Positions 15,975-21,611 of a DNA stretch of 36,501 nt are shown here, one piece after another. Each line of letters begins with the position of its first letter. Position 1 is the first letter of the stretch. The DNA lies in the IMG/VR virus record IMGVR_UViG_3300030103_006075, positions 1 to 36,501 of that record; one strand, written 5' to 3'. The notes under the pieces are model-generated. The model did not search any database and was not told the DNA's origin. It saw only the letters and a program-made list of their open reading frames with translations. The position numbers and the translations under genes are program-made. Origin of the DNA: a virus.

Positions 15975-16731
15975 AATTTATCTCTAGTTTCGATAAAAGA
16001 TATTCTTTGACAAGTCCTGAACGAACGATGTCATTAATATCAAACTCTATTATATCAAATGATGGCATTTTACGCAAGATGTTCATGAAGTTAACGATAC
16101 CATTCTTATCATTTGTTTTTACTAAGTCAGTCTGACTCGCATCACCACAGAAACATATTTTTGTATTTTCTCCCACACGAGTGATGATACTATCGAGTTC
16201 ATGAAAGTTTAAATTTTGAAACTCATCAACAATAATAATAGAATTGTCTAATGTAGTTCCACGAATAAAGGATGTGCTCCAAAACTTGATTGTCTCCTGC
16301 GCTTTCAGATTACCATAGAGCATCTCAAAATCTGCATCAGATGGCATCTGAAACATGTACTTCACCATATTTTTATATGGTATTTGATAGATATCTGCTT
16401 TATCCTCGTGATCACCAGGCAGAAATCCAATCTCCCTTGTAGAGACTAAAGATCTAACCAGATATATTTTCTCATAAGGTGTGCTCTCGTCTAAAACATC
16501 GGAAAGTGCCTTATATAAAGTGACAAAAGTTTTACCTGTACCTGCACACCCATAAGCCACAATATTTTTTTGTGCTTCATAGGAATCAAATAATCTTTTC
16601 TGATTATCTGATAATGGTTCAATGTCAACAAGATATCCATTATTCAGAGGTTTTTTCCTCTTCATTTGTTTAGCAGTCAAACCAACACCAATCGGTTGAT
16701 CAGAACTTGACCCTCTTTTTTTTCTTGCCAT
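15964..16731 (-). CDS. phoH: PhoH-like P-loop ATPase
   Basis: This is a 255-aa protein of the PhoH family. The Walker A is GCAGTGKT (61-68) and the Walker B SIIIVDEFQN (164-173). A later ICFCGDASQTD (192-202) is the sensor region shared with helicase-like P-loop proteins. The upstream LSDNQKRLFDSYEAQKNIVA motif is typical. phoH is a near-universal gene of marine T4-like phages; its role during infection is unsettled, with phosphate stress and RNA metabolism both proposed. Residues 1-35 are basic and probably flexible. It lies between the 103-aa gene (gap of 1 nt) and the nuclease. I saw no convincing Pho box before it. Confidence 0.95.
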   Translation of the reverse strand: MARKKRGSSSDQPIGVGLTAKQMKRKKPLNNGYLVDIEPLSDNQKRLFDSYEAQKNIVAYGCAGTGKTFVTLYKALSDVLDESTPYEKIYLVRSLVSTREIGFLPGDHEDKADIYQIPYKNMVKYMFQMPSDADFEMLYGNLKAQETIKFWSTSFIRGTTLDNSIIIVDEFQNLNFHELDSIITRVGENTKICFCGDASQTDLVKTNDKNGIVNFMNILRKMPSFDIIEFDINDIVRSGLVKEYLLSKLEINFDV

Positions 16732-16732
16732 T

Positions 16733-17044
16733 TTAATCTAAATCATGTGTTTCATGTGAGGATTCGGTAGAAGATTCGTAAGATCCTTTACGTGCCAATC
16801 TTCCAGAAACACCACCAGATCTTTCAGACTTTTTAATAATTTGATTCCAACTAGGATGCTTCTTATTTAATTTATCTTGCCATTCTCCAACACTTTCAAT
16901 TCCTAAACCAGGCACAGTAGAGGGATCAGAGTAATCACGAGTCCAATCTGGATTGTCTTCTTTCCATTTATCCCAGTCCATCACACTCATTACGACCTCT
17001 TTTCGGTCACCAGTTTTATTGTTAACAACAGGGTATGTAGCCAT
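16733..17044 (-). CDS. Hypothetical protein, possibly FmdB-like without zinc cysteines
   Basis: This is a 103-aa protein. It begins MATYPVVNNKTGDRKEVVMS, then VMDWDKWKEDNPDWTRDYS and 'GLGIESVGEWQDKLNKKHP', ending Ser/Thr-rich. The layout (short N-terminal strand pair, a 'm.i.e.e.fl..np' segment, then a Gly-rich flexible tail) resembles FmdB-type zinc-ribbon phage proteins, but no cysteine is present, so metal binding is unlikely. Function unknown. It is separated from phoH by 1 nt and from thyX by 24 nt. A TCTAAATA sequence at 17066-17073 lies about 20 nt before its ATG, resembling the boxes at 10550-10590. Confidence 0.7.
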   Translation of the reverse strand: MATYPVVNNKTGDRKEVVMSVMDWDKWKEDNPDWTRDYSDPSTVPGLGIESVGEWQDKLNKKHPSWNQIIKKSERSGGVSGRLARKGSYESSTESSHETHDLD

Positions 17045-17068
17045 AATTATAAAGTAATGTAAAATTAT

Positions 17069-17701
17069 TTAGACCCACTCAAGGGCTTCAGATACAGCAG
17101 GGAATTGTTCGGTAAATACCTCACGACATGCCTCTGCAATATCCATATGTTCCTTTTGAGTTCCATGTGCAGATCTTAAATTAATATAATGTATCCAAGA
17201 TCGACACGAACCTGTCATGTATATACGAGTTGGTGTACATAATGGTAAAACCATTCTAGCACATTCTTTTGCAACACCCAACTCTAACATTTGATTATAC
17301 AGTGCAAGAGATGAACCAAAAAGAGTTCCCATCTGCATATTTAATGACTGTATTACTTTAGGATCTAAATCATCCGTAGAATTTTGACGATTTTTACTAT
17401 CCTGTTTACGAAGTTTAGGTAGTTCTATGCTTCCTAGTAAGTTACTATCAGCATATCGTTGAGAAAACTCTTGGAATGTAAAACTACGATGTCTTAATAT
17501 CTGTGCTGCGATTGCACGGGTTGTTTCTATTTCAAGAGTCATTGTAGATTGTTCGAAAACAGACCAATGATTATGTTTAATACAATACTTTAATAATCCT
17601 GCATAGTTTGGATTATCTTGATTATTTGGATTAGAAACTCTGGCGATATGTGCCATAGTTTTTTCTGCATCTGGAGTGATACTTATTAAATTAACGGTCA
17701 T
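17069..17701 (-). CDS. thyX: Flavin-dependent thymidylate synthase ThyX
   Basis: This is a 210-aa protein. The ThyX signature RHRx7S is present as RHRSFTFQEFS (70-80). HWSVFEQSTMTLEIET upstream and CRSWIHYINLRSAHGTQKEH (166-185) are the other conserved regions. The enzyme methylates dUMP to dTMP with methylene-tetrahydrofolate, FAD and NADPH, supplying thymidine for an AT-rich phage genome. The length is close to that of bacterial ThyX. Its ATG overlaps the stop of the upstream 51-aa gene (ATGA). It probably belongs to a unit starting at the late-type box at 18040, though phage nucleotide genes are usually expressed earlier. Confidence 0.95.
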   Translation of the reverse strand: MTVNLISITPDAEKTMAHIARVSNPNNQDNPNYAGLLKYCIKHNHWSVFEQSTMTLEIETTRAIAAQILRHRSFTFQEFSQRYADSNLLGSIELPKLRKQDSKNRQNSTDDLDPKVIQSLNMQMGTLFGSSLALYNQMLELGVAKECARMVLPLCTPTRIYMTGSCRSWIHYINLRSAHGTQKEHMDIAEACREVFTEQFPAVSEALEWV

Positions 17702-17853
17702 TTAAATCCTTTGGATGTTTTTTCTTCAAATATTGCTATCTCATTTTTAGCAATTTCAAGTTGTTCTTTAATTAATTTTATTTGATCTTCATCAAAGAGT
17801 TCCCTTTTTTTTAATAATCTTTCAAGCAATTTTACTAATTTTTTTGCTCTCAT
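17698..17853 (-). CDS. 51-aa coiled-coil hypothetical protein
   Basis: This short frame runs from ATG 17853 to a TGA overlapping the thyX ATG (ATGA). The product begins MRAKKLVKLLERLLKKRELF, continues DEDQIKLIKEQLEIAKNEIA and ends IFEEKTSKGFK. It is highly charged with heptad-like Leu/Ile spacing, so it is probably a helical hairpin or coiled coil. Four-base overlaps at both ends support it as a real, translationally coupled gene. No family recognised. Confidence 0.65.
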   Translation of the reverse strand: MRAKKLVKLLERLLKKRELFDEDQIKLIKEQLEIAKNEIAIFEEKTSKGFK

Positions 17854-18026
17854 TCGTCGTCATCCTCAAAAATTTGATCATAATTTAAATAACTATCCTC
17901 ATCTCTTAGTTTTTTATAATCTTCATAAGTAATATATGAAGTTTTATCAGAGTAAACCTCTGCTTTTAATTCTGATACAGCACGTTCTAAATCGTTGATA
18001 AGAACTTTCAGATTTTCTACGTTCAT
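17850..18026 (-). CDS. 58-aa acidic hypothetical protein
   Basis: This short frame runs from ATG 18026 to a TGA overlapping the next ATG. It begins MNVENLKVLINDLERAVSEL, continues KAEVYSDKTSYITYEDYKKL, and ends in an acidic IFEDDDE. The N-terminal helix could pair with the coiled coil of the 51-aa protein encoded next. It lies right after a terminator and a GATAAATA late-type box, so it is the probable first gene of the unit leading into thyX. No family recognised. Confidence 0.65.
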   Translation of the reverse strand: MNVENLKVLINDLERAVSELKAEVYSDKTSYITYEDYKKLRDEDSYLNYDQIFEDDDE

Positions 18027-18039
18027 GATATTTTCATTT

Positions 18040-18047
18040 TATTTATC
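18040..18047 (-). promoter_or_regulatory. Late-type promoter box GATAAATA
   Basis: The minus strand reads GATAAATA, a match to the cyanophage late-promoter form NATAAATA, 13 nt before ATG 18026. It lies directly after a strong terminator, so a new transcription unit plausibly begins here. Confidence 0.5.
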
Positions 18048-18054
18048 ATAGCAT

Positions 18055-18079
18055 AAAAAAAGGAGGGTTTCAACCCTCC
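18055..18079 (-). terminator. Strong intrinsic terminator after the DUF4278 gene
   Basis: The minus strand forms GGAGGGT-TGAA-ACCCTCC (7-bp stem, 4-nt loop; 18079-18062) followed by T7 (18061-18055). It is 5 nt past the stop of the 47-aa gene. This is the clearest intrinsic terminator in the window. Confidence 0.9.
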
Positions 18080-18084
18080 CTGTA

Positions 18085-18228
18085 TTAACTGCAAGGTGAT
18101 GCCTTGCTTTTAACCTTAAGACCACGATACATTAAATCGTGTCTTTCACGCTTTGCTGCTTCCGCAACAACTTTTGCGTTGTACTCTTCAGTGTCATACT
18201 CGACACCACGATAAGTGACTGTTGCCAT
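18085..18228 (-). CDS. 47-aa DUF4278-like protein under riboswitch-type leader
   Basis: The product begins MATVTYRGVEYDTEEYNAKV and continues VAEAAKRERHDLMYRGLKVK. TYRGVxYD at the start and a second YRG are the pattern of DUF4278, small proteins common in cyanobacteria and cyanophages, of unknown function. GAGGA lies 7 nt before the ATG. Upstream are two tandem aptamer-like RNAs, a promoter and an NtcA-type box; downstream is a strong terminator. The gene therefore forms a one-gene unit with elaborate control. Its last codons form a hairpin (GCAAGG/CCTTGC, 18091-18107). By analogy with 'Downstream-peptide' leaders, which precede short frames of about 17-100 aa in cyanobacteria, it is probably a small regulator or inhibitor made according to glutamine level. 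That function is inference. Confidence 0.85.
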   Translation of the reverse strand: MATVTYRGVEYDTEEYNAKVVAEAAKRERHDLMYRGLKVKSKASPCS

Positions 18229-18260
18229 TGGTTTTTCCTCGGTAGTAGGGGTTTTAATCC

Positions 18261-18301
18261 CGTTCCTTCAGTCAACTGTGCGTCCTCAAAGAGGATGAAC
18301 G
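18261..18301 (-). ncRNA. Glutamine riboswitch-like aptamer, copy B (proximal)
   Basis: The minus strand has P1 CGTTC...GAACG closing two inner hairpins: TCCTC-TTT-GAGGA and CAG-TTGA-CTG, with GACGCA between and AAG before the closing strand. This is the three-way-junction outline of glnA/Downstream-peptide (glutamine-binding) RNAs: CGUUCAUCC...GGACG...CUGAAGGAACG. It ends 32 nt before the ATG of the 47-aa gene. Confidence 0.7.
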
Positions 18302-18304
18302 ATC

Positions 18305-18345
18305 CGTTCCGAGTCGGCTTACTTGCGTCCCTAGTGGGATGAACG
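18305..18345 (-). ncRNA. Glutamine riboswitch-like aptamer, copy A (distal)
   Basis: This is a tandem partner of copy B with the same CGTTCATCC...GGACGCA...GACT...GGAACGG frame and a 3-nt linker. The hairpins are TCCC-ACTA-GGGA and CCG-ACT-CGG. It keeps the GCAAGTAAG side of the consensus but lacks the AAG before the closing strand that copy B has. One copy may thus be weaker, or the two may act together. Confidence 0.68.
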
Positions 18346-18347
18346 TT

Positions 18348-18363
18348 GTGTTAATTCTAACAC
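18348..18363 (-). other. 5'-end hairpin of the leader RNA
   Basis: The minus strand reads GTGTTAGAATTAACAC, a perfect 6-bp stem with a GAAT loop. It starts at the position predicted for transcription start from the -10 at 18375-18370 and ends 2 nt before aptamer A. It probably caps and stabilises the leader RNA. Confidence 0.6.
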
Positions 18364-18369
18364 ATTCAT

Positions 18370-18405
18370 ATTATATAGGCAAGTAAAACTGTAATATCTG
18401 TTACA
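18370..18405 (-). promoter_or_regulatory. NtcA-type box and -10 element upstream of the aptamers
   Basis: The palindrome TGTAACAGATATTACA (18405-18390, minus strand) matches the NtcA consensus GTA-N8-TAC with both outer bases (TGTA...TACA). TATAAT (18375-18370) lies 15 nt downstream, and no -35 hexamer is present at the right distance, as in NtcA-activated promoters. The spacing is shorter than the usual 20-24 nt; a weaker TATGAA lies at exactly 20. NtcA activates cyanobacterial nitrogen genes when 2-oxoglutarate is high. Confidence 0.65.
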
Positions 18406-18424
18406 TTTTAAAAAATCTTAAGGG

Positions 18425-18464
18425 TCAAAAAATTTTGCCGAATTTTTTTTGCCCTATTTTTGGA
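18425..18464 (-). repeat. 40-bp intergenic element, copy 2 (possible terminator)
   Basis: This begins next to the stop of the 107-aa gene and is about 35/40 identical to 9781-9819. On the minus strand it folds AAAAAATT-CGGCAA-AATTTTTT, with AGGG (18455-18452) and CCCT (18424-18421) enclosing it. It probably ends the upstream operon before the NtcA-type promoter. Confidence 0.65.
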
Positions 18465-18465
18465 T

Positions 18466-18789
18466 TTATCTTCTCTTTTTCTTTTCCTTTGGTTTCTGAT
18501 ACATCCATAAACCTGGTCTGATATTACCTTTACCATAGTTAATCTTCTTTAATCCACCCTTAAACTTATCATAATACATATCAAACAAGGTTACCTGAGT
18601 ACCTCTTGATAGATCATGAAAGGTTTCATCATTCACCTGATATTCAATTATGTATGCATCTGTAGGAAATTGTGTGCTTGATAATTGTTCTGACTTAGCC
18701 CTCTCTACTAAAATTTCACAACCATATTTTTCCTTCAAACTATCCTTCTCTTTCTGAGACCAAGATGTTTGAGTTTTTGTTTCTTCCAT
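18466..18789 (-). CDS. Hypothetical protein, 107 aa
   Basis: The product is charged with a basic C-terminus (YQKPKEKKKRR). Residues 10-30 form a helix (WSQKEKDSLKEKYGCEILVE) and residues 45-75 strands (YIIEYQVNDETFHDLSRGTQ, VTLFDMYYDKF). The ATG overlaps the stop of the preceding 201-aa gene by one base (TAATG). I do not recognise a family; similar small basic proteins occur in cyanophages. It is the last gene of its unit, followed by a repeated hairpin element. Confidence 0.7.
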   Translation of the reverse strand: MEETKTQTSWSQKEKDSLKEKYGCEILVERAKSEQLSSTQFPTDAYIIEYQVNDETFHDLSRGTQVTLFDMYYDKFKGGLKKINYGKGNIRPGLWMYQKPKEKKKRR

Positions 18790-19394
18790 TATGTTCTATT
18801 ACCCCACTGAACATCAGGATATGCTGCAGCAACTATATCCTGAGTAATTTTATATACTTCACCCAATCTTTTGTCCTTACAGAGAATAACAATTTCTGCT
18901 TCCAATGGATGCAATCCCTCTAAAATATTAATAAACATTGATTCTCTACGAAGATTATTCATTCCATCATCACCACCTCTCAAAAAACGGTAAAAATGTT
19001 TCCACTCTCTTCTGATAGTTGTATGTCCTTGCCCATCACTAACACCTAAAGAAAAATTTCCCTGTGCATGCATTGATCTGACTTCTTCAGATATTTTTGC
19101 ACTGACTCCACCTGTATACGTATTATTATCATCGTATCCATTATAAGGAACTTCTCCATCTGGAAGAATACTAACCAAACTTTCATCAAAGTTCCAGATT
19201 AACACTGCCTTTAAAGACATATCTTCATATCTTTTAAGAACTTCAATTTTCTTTGCTTTAGTTCTTTGTTTTGATACTAAATCTAATACCTCAAAGACAA
19301 AAGGATTTCTTGGTAAGTCAAGACTTACAGGTTTTTTAACGGTGACTGTTCTAGGTTTTCTAGTTTTAGTCTTCGTCTTCTTCGTTGCTGTCAT
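18789..19394 (-). CDS. Conserved T4-like phage hypothetical protein (DUF6433-like)
   Basis: This protein is 201 aa from ATG 19394; a longer frame would need a TTG at 19418. After a Lys/Thr-rich basic leader, VFEVLDLVSKQRTKAKKIEV, then 'LKRYEDMSLKAVLIWNFDESLVSILPDGEVPY', HFYRFLRGG, and FINILEGLHPLEAEIVILCK with a final AYPDVQWGNR match a protein found in most cyanomyoviruses (DUF6433-type). Its function is unknown to me. It overlaps the membrane-protein gene by about 29 nt. Confidence 0.75.
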   Translation of the reverse strand: MTATKKTKTKTRKPRTVTVKKPVSLDLPRNPFVFEVLDLVSKQRTKAKKIEVLKRYEDMSLKAVLIWNFDESLVSILPDGEVPYNGYDDNNTYTGGVSAKISEEVRSMHAQGNFSLGVSDGQGHTTIRREWKHFYRFLRGGDDGMNNLRRESMFINILEGLHPLEAEIVILCKDKRLGEVYKITQDIVAAAYPDVQWGNRT

Positions 19395-19710
19395 AATTTT
19401 CAAATCTAAATGCGACAATATCGTCGGGAACTAAGTTCCCATTTTCATCAAACATCTCTGGATGAGGTCTTGGTATCTCTTGATAGTTCATCATATAGTC
19501 CCTGATTATCCAACCAGTCACGGCACCAACAGCAAATAATAAGAATGCTATTGGAAGTGTAACGATTGTAATAAGTTCTGTGGTCACAGTAAAACCTCCC
19601 TTTTTTGGTTTGTTAAGGATGAGCTCAACACCACGATTGACTTTGAGATCGCTTCTATTTATCTCAGACGTTGATAACTTTTTTTTCTTGGAGGAATTTG
19701 ATTGAGTCAA
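19366..19710 (-). CDS. Single-pass membrane protein, TTG start inside the glutaredoxin gene
   Basis: This is a 114-aa protein. Residues 1-40 are polar and basic, one transmembrane helix spans about 45-69 (LITIVTLPIAFLLFAVGAVT), and the C-terminus is acidic (MFDENGNLVPDDIVAFRFEN...). The 'FDENGNLVPD.IVAFRFE' motif occurs in cyanophage membrane proteins of unknown role. The start is a TTG preceded by a perfect AGGAGG 5 nt upstream; no ATG occurs before residue 73. The first 47 nt overlap the 3' end of the glutaredoxin gene, and the AGGAGG is read there as the Gly-Gly of its KLGGC motif. Confidence 0.75.
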   Translation of the reverse strand: MTQSNSSKKKKLSTSEINRSDLKVNRGVELILNKPKKGGFTVTTELITIVTLPIAFLLFAVGAVTGWIIRDYMMNYQEIPRPHPEMFDENGNLVPDDIVAFRFENYDSNEEDED

Positions 19711-19906
19711 CGCATCCTCCTAATTTTTTACCATCAACCACAACTTGTGGGAAGGTGCTTCCTTGACCAAACTCCTCATAAAAAGATTTTTTATCAAAGT
19801 GTTCTCCTAAATTATACACAACATACTTGAGGTTTGTCAAGGTCAAAACTTTTTTTATTTTTTCACAGTATGGACATCCATCCTTTGAGTAGACTGCAAA
19901 ATTCAT
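19664..19906 (-). CDS. grx: Glutaredoxin
   Basis: This is an 80-aa protein of the classical glutaredoxin fold. The active site is CPYC (11-14), the cis-Pro loop TFPQVVVDG (51-59), and the KLGGCVDSI glutathione-site motif follows (61-69). It reduces disulfides or glutathionylated proteins in the cytoplasm. In phages it commonly supports ribonucleotide reductase, but no nrd gene is visible in this window. AATAAATA (19923-19930) lies 16 nt upstream, a late-type box. It is noteworthy beside the very Cys-rich fibre-like protein encoded from 35715, which would be made late in the same cell. Confidence 0.93.
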   Translation of the reverse strand: MNFAVYSKDGCPYCEKIKKVLTLTNLKYVVYNLGEHFDKKSFYEEFGQGSTFPQVVVDGKKLGGCVDSIKFLQEKKVINV

Positions 19907-19922
19907 ACGTCCCTTAAAATTT

Positions 19923-19930
19923 TATTTATT
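19923..19930 (-). promoter_or_regulatory. Late-type promoter box AATAAATA before glutaredoxin
   Basis: The minus strand reads AATAAATA, matching cyanophage NATAAATA, 16 nt before the glutaredoxin ATG and overlapping the 3' end of the carbamoyltransferase gene. Confidence 0.45.
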
Positions 19931-21611
19931 TGATTTTGGTAATTAAGAAATTGTTAATTATCAGGTAATCCAAATCTATATTATTAAAGGTGTCAACTGC
20001 ATCCTTTGGTGTTTCAATAATAGGTTGACCATTATCATTAAAGGATGTATTAAGTAATATCGGACAACCAGTTTTTTCACGATACTTTTGTAACAATGTC
20101 GTAACTTCTGGATGTAATTTTTTATTCACAGTTTGGATTCGACATGTACCATCTTGATGTGTGATTGCACCAATGTTTTTTCTTTGATGTGGTTTTACAA
20201 CCAATGAATATAACATATACTCGTTAGGATAATCCTCTTGGAAATATTCTTTCTGATATTCTTCGAGCATAATACCTGCAAATGGTCTCCACTCTTCACG
20301 ATGTTTGATCCGTGAGTTTACGATGTCCTTATTCTTCTTTGGTTGTGGGTTCATAAGTATCGACCTTGATCCAAGCGCTCTTGGTCCGAACTCAGAACGA
20401 TTCTGAAACCACCCTATGATCTTGTTCTGTGCAAGTAAGTCAGCAGTCACCTCACATAGTTCATCAAAGTTATCGTACTTCTTATACTGCGTCTCAGACA
20501 CTGCCTCTTGGACTTCCTCTTCATCATAAGTCTTACCAAACAAAGAGATGTTATGTGGTAGAGTGACCTGTCCTTTGTTTCGGAAGACTCCATAGGCAGC
20601 AGCTCCGAATGACAGTCCTGTGTCATCAGGGAAAGGTGGTATGTGTATGTTCTCTGTAATCTCATTCTTTCTTAAAACAGAGTTGGCAAGTATGTTTAGA
20701 AAGACTCCACCCGCAAGACATAAATTATCCTCAATATATCCTTCCTTCTTCAGTTCTTTCATCCACTCAAGCATTCCCTGTTCAAAGTTATGCTGAAGTT
20801 GCTTTGCCTTATTCTCTGGTGAAAGATTGCCGTAGTTAAAGTCACGACCAGGAAATGATTCTAGTGCAACCTGTGGCATACCTTCAAAGTGTGTTCTCCA
20901 ATCTTTCTTAAACTCTTTAATGTTTCCATAGGCAGAAAGACCCATCACCTTACCACAGAAAGTTTCTCTATATTTGGGATCTGTAAGTTGTATATCTTTA
21001 CCAATCTTGTTAACATAAATGTGATATGCCCACATCCAATAATAGTTTCCTAGATTATTTGTTTGAGGAATACCAGCATAGTATTTAAATATATTTCTAC
21101 TCTTATCAAAATGTCCGAAGGAATGATTCTCACAAGCAAATATATTTCCTGTAGTATCAAACAAAACTGATCCTGCATTATCAAGTGTCAAAAATGATCC
21201 TTCATTATAATCACAGGAGAATACAGAAGAGTATGCGTGACATAGATGATGTGATACTATCTGCACCTTTGCATTAGGGAAATATCTTTTTACCTTCTTC
21301 TCAATTGTCTTATTAATATAGTTCTTATAGAATTGTTGATTCGCCATTGATGGAACAATAACTAAATCAATATCATTCTTATCTAAGTTTCCTGCTGACA
21401 GACAATACTCAATGGACTTTCTCGGAAAGTTACCATCATATTTAATTTTACTTAATCTCTCTTCACTAATACTAACACAGTGCTCACCATCCTTAATCAG
21501 AGTTACACTTGCACCATGAGTCCAAGAATCCTCTGATTGTTTTAAAAGTTTTGGATTGTCAGAAATTAAAACATTCCAACCAATCGCACCATAAAGTCCA
21601 ATTACATTCAT
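19926..21611 (-). CDS. NodU/CmcH-family carbamoyltransferase
   Basis: This is a 561-aa protein with the two-domain layout of O-carbamoyltransferases. The N-terminal Kae1-like domain contains the metal and carbamoyl-phosphate motif HHLCHAYSSVF (121-131) with D144 in LTLDNAG. LAGGVFLNILANSVLRKN follows, as does the C-terminal carbamoyl-transfer region RSEFGPRALGSRSILMNP, then EEWRPFAGIMLEEY and PILLNTSFNDNGQPII. It moves a carbamoyl group from carbamoyl phosphate to a hydroxyl, normally on a sugar or antibiotic. The ATG overlaps the glycosyltransferase stop (ATGA), so the pair probably acts on one glycan. The target, host or virion, is not evident. Confidence 0.92.
   Translation of the reverse strand: MNVIGLYGAIGWNVLISDNPKLLKQSEDSWTHGASVTLIKDGEHCVSISEERLSKIKYDGNFPRKSIEYCLSAGNLDKNDIDLVIVPSMANQQFYKNYINKTIEKKVKRYFPNAKVQIVSHHLCHAYSSVFSCDYNEGSFLTLDNAGSVLFDTTGNIFACENHSFGHFDKSRNIFKYYAGIPQTNNLGNYYWMWAYHIYVNKIGKDIQLTDPKYRETFCGKVMGLSAYGNIKEFKKDWRTHFEGMPQVALESFPGRDFNYGNLSPENKAKQLQHNFEQGMLEWMKELKKEGYIEDNLCLAGGVFLNILANSVLRKNEITENIHIPPFPDDTGLSFGAAAYGVFRNKGQVTLPHNISLFGKTYDEEEVQEAVSETQYKKYDNFDELCEVTADLLAQNKIIGWFQNRSEFGPRALGSRSILMNPQPKKNKDIVNSRIKHREEWRPFAGIMLEEYQKEYFQEDYPNEYMLYSLVVKPHQRKNIGAITHQDGTCRIQTVNKKLHPEVTTLLQKYREKTGCPILLNTSFNDNGQPIIETPKDAVDTFNNIDLDYLIINNFLITKIK

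Noticed and set aside
16740-17100. Pho box before phoH
   Set aside because: No pair of properly spaced direct repeats was found in the gap or upstream gene.
18241-18350. tRNA-like cloverleaf or tmRNA-like structure
   Set aside because: The stems resemble tRNA arms at first sight, but there is no T-loop or anticodon arm; the repeated CGTTCATCC...GGAACG units fit tandem aptamers better.
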